Shown here: positions 62,563 to 64,000 of the stretch, piece after piece | How positions within the stretch are numbered: the stretch's first letter is position 1 | Layout: each line of letters starts with the position of its first letter | Origin: Candidatus Accumulibacter regalis | GTDB lineage: Bacteria > Pseudomonadota > Gammaproteobacteria > Burkholderiales > Rhodocyclaceae | Assembly: GCA_000585075.1 (NCBI GenBank) | Contig: JEMY01000056.1 | Span: 29,247 to 93,246 of the forward strand | Reading direction: 5' to 3' | DNA: 64,000 nucleotides | The notes under the pieces: model-generated | Seen by the model: only the letters and a program-made list of their open reading frames with translations | Databases searched by the model: none | Told to the model about the DNA's origin: nothing | Program-made: the position numbers and the translations under genes

Positions 62563-63975
62563 ATGCCCTCTTCCATGACTCGCACCGAACACGATCTGCT
62601 CGGTGACCGTGAAGTCCCCGCCGACGTCTATTGGGGTATCCATACGCTGCGCGCCATTGAAAACTTCCCGATCAGCGGCCGGACGATCAGCAGCTATCCC
62701 GAACTCATACGCGCCATAGCGCTCGTCAAGCGCGCGGCCGCGCGCGCCAACCAGAAACTCGGCCACCTCGACGACCGGCGCGCCGACGTCATCATGGCCG
62801 CGTGCAAGGATATCGAGGCCGGAAAGCACCACGATCAGTTCGTTGTCGATGTCATTCAGGGCGGCGCGGGCACCTCGACCAACATGAACGCCAACGAGGT
62901 CATCGCCAACCTCGCCCTTGAGAAACTGGGCCGCGCCAAGGGCGACTACGAAGAGCTGCACCCGCTCAACCACGTCAACATGGCGCAGAGCACCAACGAC
63001 GTGTACCCGACCACCCTCAAGCTGGCCATCGTCTTTGCCATCAAGGACCTGCTGGACGCCATGAGCGCGCTGCGCGACGCTTTCGAGGCCAAGGCCAACG
63101 AGTTCGCCGACGTGCTGAAAATGGGACGCACCCAGCTGCAGGACGCCGTGCCGATGACCCTCGGCCAGGAATTCATGACCTATGCGGTGATGATCGCGGA
63201 AGACAGTACGCGCCTGCACGAGGCCATCGCGCTGGTGCAGGAGGTCAACCTCGGGGCAACGGCGATCGGTACGGGGATCAACACCGACATCCGCTATGCC
63301 AAGCTGGCGACCAAACTGCTCTCCGAATTCGCCGGCGTACGCCTGGTTCCCGCGCACAACCTCATCGAGGCGACCCAGGATACCGGCTCCTTCGTGCAGC
63401 TCTCAGGCGTTCTGAAACGCGTCGCCTGCAAGCTCTCGAAAGTGTGCAACGACCTGCGCCTGCTCTCCAGCGGACCGCAAGCCGGGCTGAACGAAATCAA
63501 CCTTCCCGAGCGGGCCGCCGGCTCGTCGATCATGCCGGGCAAGGTCAACCCGATCATCCCCGAGGTGGTCAACCAGATTGCCTTCGAAGTCATCGGTAAC
63601 GATGTCACCATCACCATGGCTTCCGAAGGCGGGCAACTGCAGCTCAACGCCTTCGAACCGATCATCGGCCACTCGCTGTTCAAGAGCATCGAGCACCTCG
63701 CCGCCGGCTGCCGGACGCTCACCGAGAACTGCATCAAGGGGATTACCGCCAACCGCGAACTGCTCGCCGAGCGGGTACGCAGTTCGGCCGGACTGGCCAC
63801 CGCGCTGAATCCCCACATTGGCTACCAGAACGCCACCTGGGTGGCGCGCGAGGCCCTGCGCAGCGGTCGCAGCGTCACCGAGCTGGTGCTGGAGAAAGGC
63901 CTGATGACGCGCGAGGAACTCGAAAGGGCCTTGCGCCCCGACGTCCTTACCGCACCCCGCGTCAGCGGCGACTGA
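62563..63975 (+). CDS. aspA: Aspartate ammonia-lyase (aspartase)
   Basis: A 470-residue enzyme of the fumarase/aspartase superfamily that splits L-aspartate into fumarate and ammonia. The signature loop GSSIMPGKVNP (about 320-330) with its catalytic Ser, the substrate-binding QSTNDVYPT (about 140-148) and GAGTSTNMNANEV (about 102-114) are present. The start at 62563 is used; an ATG four codons later is possible. With the symporter and racemase it would channel imported (D-)aspartate to fumarate. The stop is 25 bp from the window edge. Confidence 0.95.
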   Translation: MPSSMTRTEHDLLGDREVPADVYWGIHTLRAIENFPISGRTISSYPELIRAIALVKRAAARANQKLGHLDDRRADVIMAACKDIEAGKHHDQFVVDVIQGGAGTSTNMNANEVIANLALEKLGRAKGDYEELHPLNHVNMAQSTNDVYPTTLKLAIVFAIKDLLDAMSALRDAFEAKANEFADVLKMGRTQLQDAVPMTLGQEFMTYAVMIAEDSTRLHEAIALVQEVNLGATAIGTGINTDIRYAKLATKLLSEFAGVRLVPAHNLIEATQDTGSFVQLSGVLKRVACKLSKVCNDLRLLSSGPQAGLNEINLPERAAGSSIMPGKVNPIIPEVVNQIAFEVIGNDVTITMASEGGQLQLNAFEPIIGHSLFKSIEHLAAGCRTLTENCIKGITANRELLAERVRSSAGLATALNPHIGYQNATWVAREALRSGRSVTELVLEKGLMTREELERALRPDVLTAPRVSGD

Positions 63976-64000
63976 AAGCGGCGCACCCGGTGCGCCCGCG

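Overview
The window is about 64 kb of GC-rich, densely coded chromosomal DNA. It looks like a betaproteobacterium of the Rhodocyclales type, possibly 'Candidatus Accumulibacter' or a relative. This placement is inferred from the gene families (phasin and PHA-granule proteins, PEP-CTERM proteins, an AspA/GcvTHP/CysDN/Pnp complement of betaproteobacterial type) and was not tested by comparison. No prophage, insertion sequence, CRISPR array, rRNA or tRNA gene was seen.

Layout. (1) 1-9362: rsgA (cut by the left edge), then a storage-lipid neighbourhood: PHA-system protein, acyl-CoA-binding protein, WS/DGAT acyltransferase, TPR protein, TetR regulator, patatin lipase, phasin and a two-domain fatty acyl-CoA reductase, closed by a ProQ-type RNA chaperone. 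(2) 9396-14850: a hypothetical gene, mobA, a PEP-CTERM protein behind a sigma-54-like promoter, rpsO-pnp and dksA. (3) 15030-22931: an HTH protein and a tight four-gene minus-strand operon encoding a GAF-HlyD protein, a PqqD-like/M50 protease/HlyD fusion, a shortened SecA-like ATPase and a second HlyD-type adaptor. This is the best candidate for a little-described envelope export or maturation system. (4) 23052-32312: cysB, a frameshifted tauE/safE exporter, cysI, a DUF934 gene, cysH, cysD and cysN (assimilatory sulfate reduction), a carboxysome-type beta-carbonic anhydrase homologue and rlmB. (5) 32309-39142: exopolysaccharide genes (tyrosine autokinase, export lipoprotein, tyrosine phosphatase, undecaprenyl-phosphate sugar-1-phosphate transferase) and a second PEP-CTERM protein. 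(6) 39592-44377: promoter, tandem glycine riboswitch and gcvT-gcvH-gcvP. (7) 44444-54741: housekeeping and stress genes (lipoprotein, glutathione peroxidase, DUF455 pair, Bcr/CflA efflux, ClpX-like ATPase, hydrolase, slipin-NfeD pair, persulfide dioxygenase-rhodanese, 1-Cys peroxiredoxin). (8) 54816-58157: a PhnC/PhnD/PhnE-type ABC importer whose ATPase gene is frameshifted. (9) 58318-63975: an aspartate module (tandem Asp/Glu racemase, dicarboxylate/amino-acid symporter, LysR regulator, aspartase).

Regulatory patterns stand out. The two PEP-CTERM genes, 28 kb apart on opposite strands, share a near-identical -24/-12 promoter. They also share a 16/18-identical upstream element at exactly the same distance (61 nt), which points to one sigma-54 regulon. 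The aspartate module has two similar LysR-type dyads, one in the divergent symporter/LysR gap and one before aspA. Two genes (tauE/safE and the phnC-like ATPase) are frameshifted by perfect short tandem duplications of 20 and 26 bp. These are either real slippage events or assembly artefacts.
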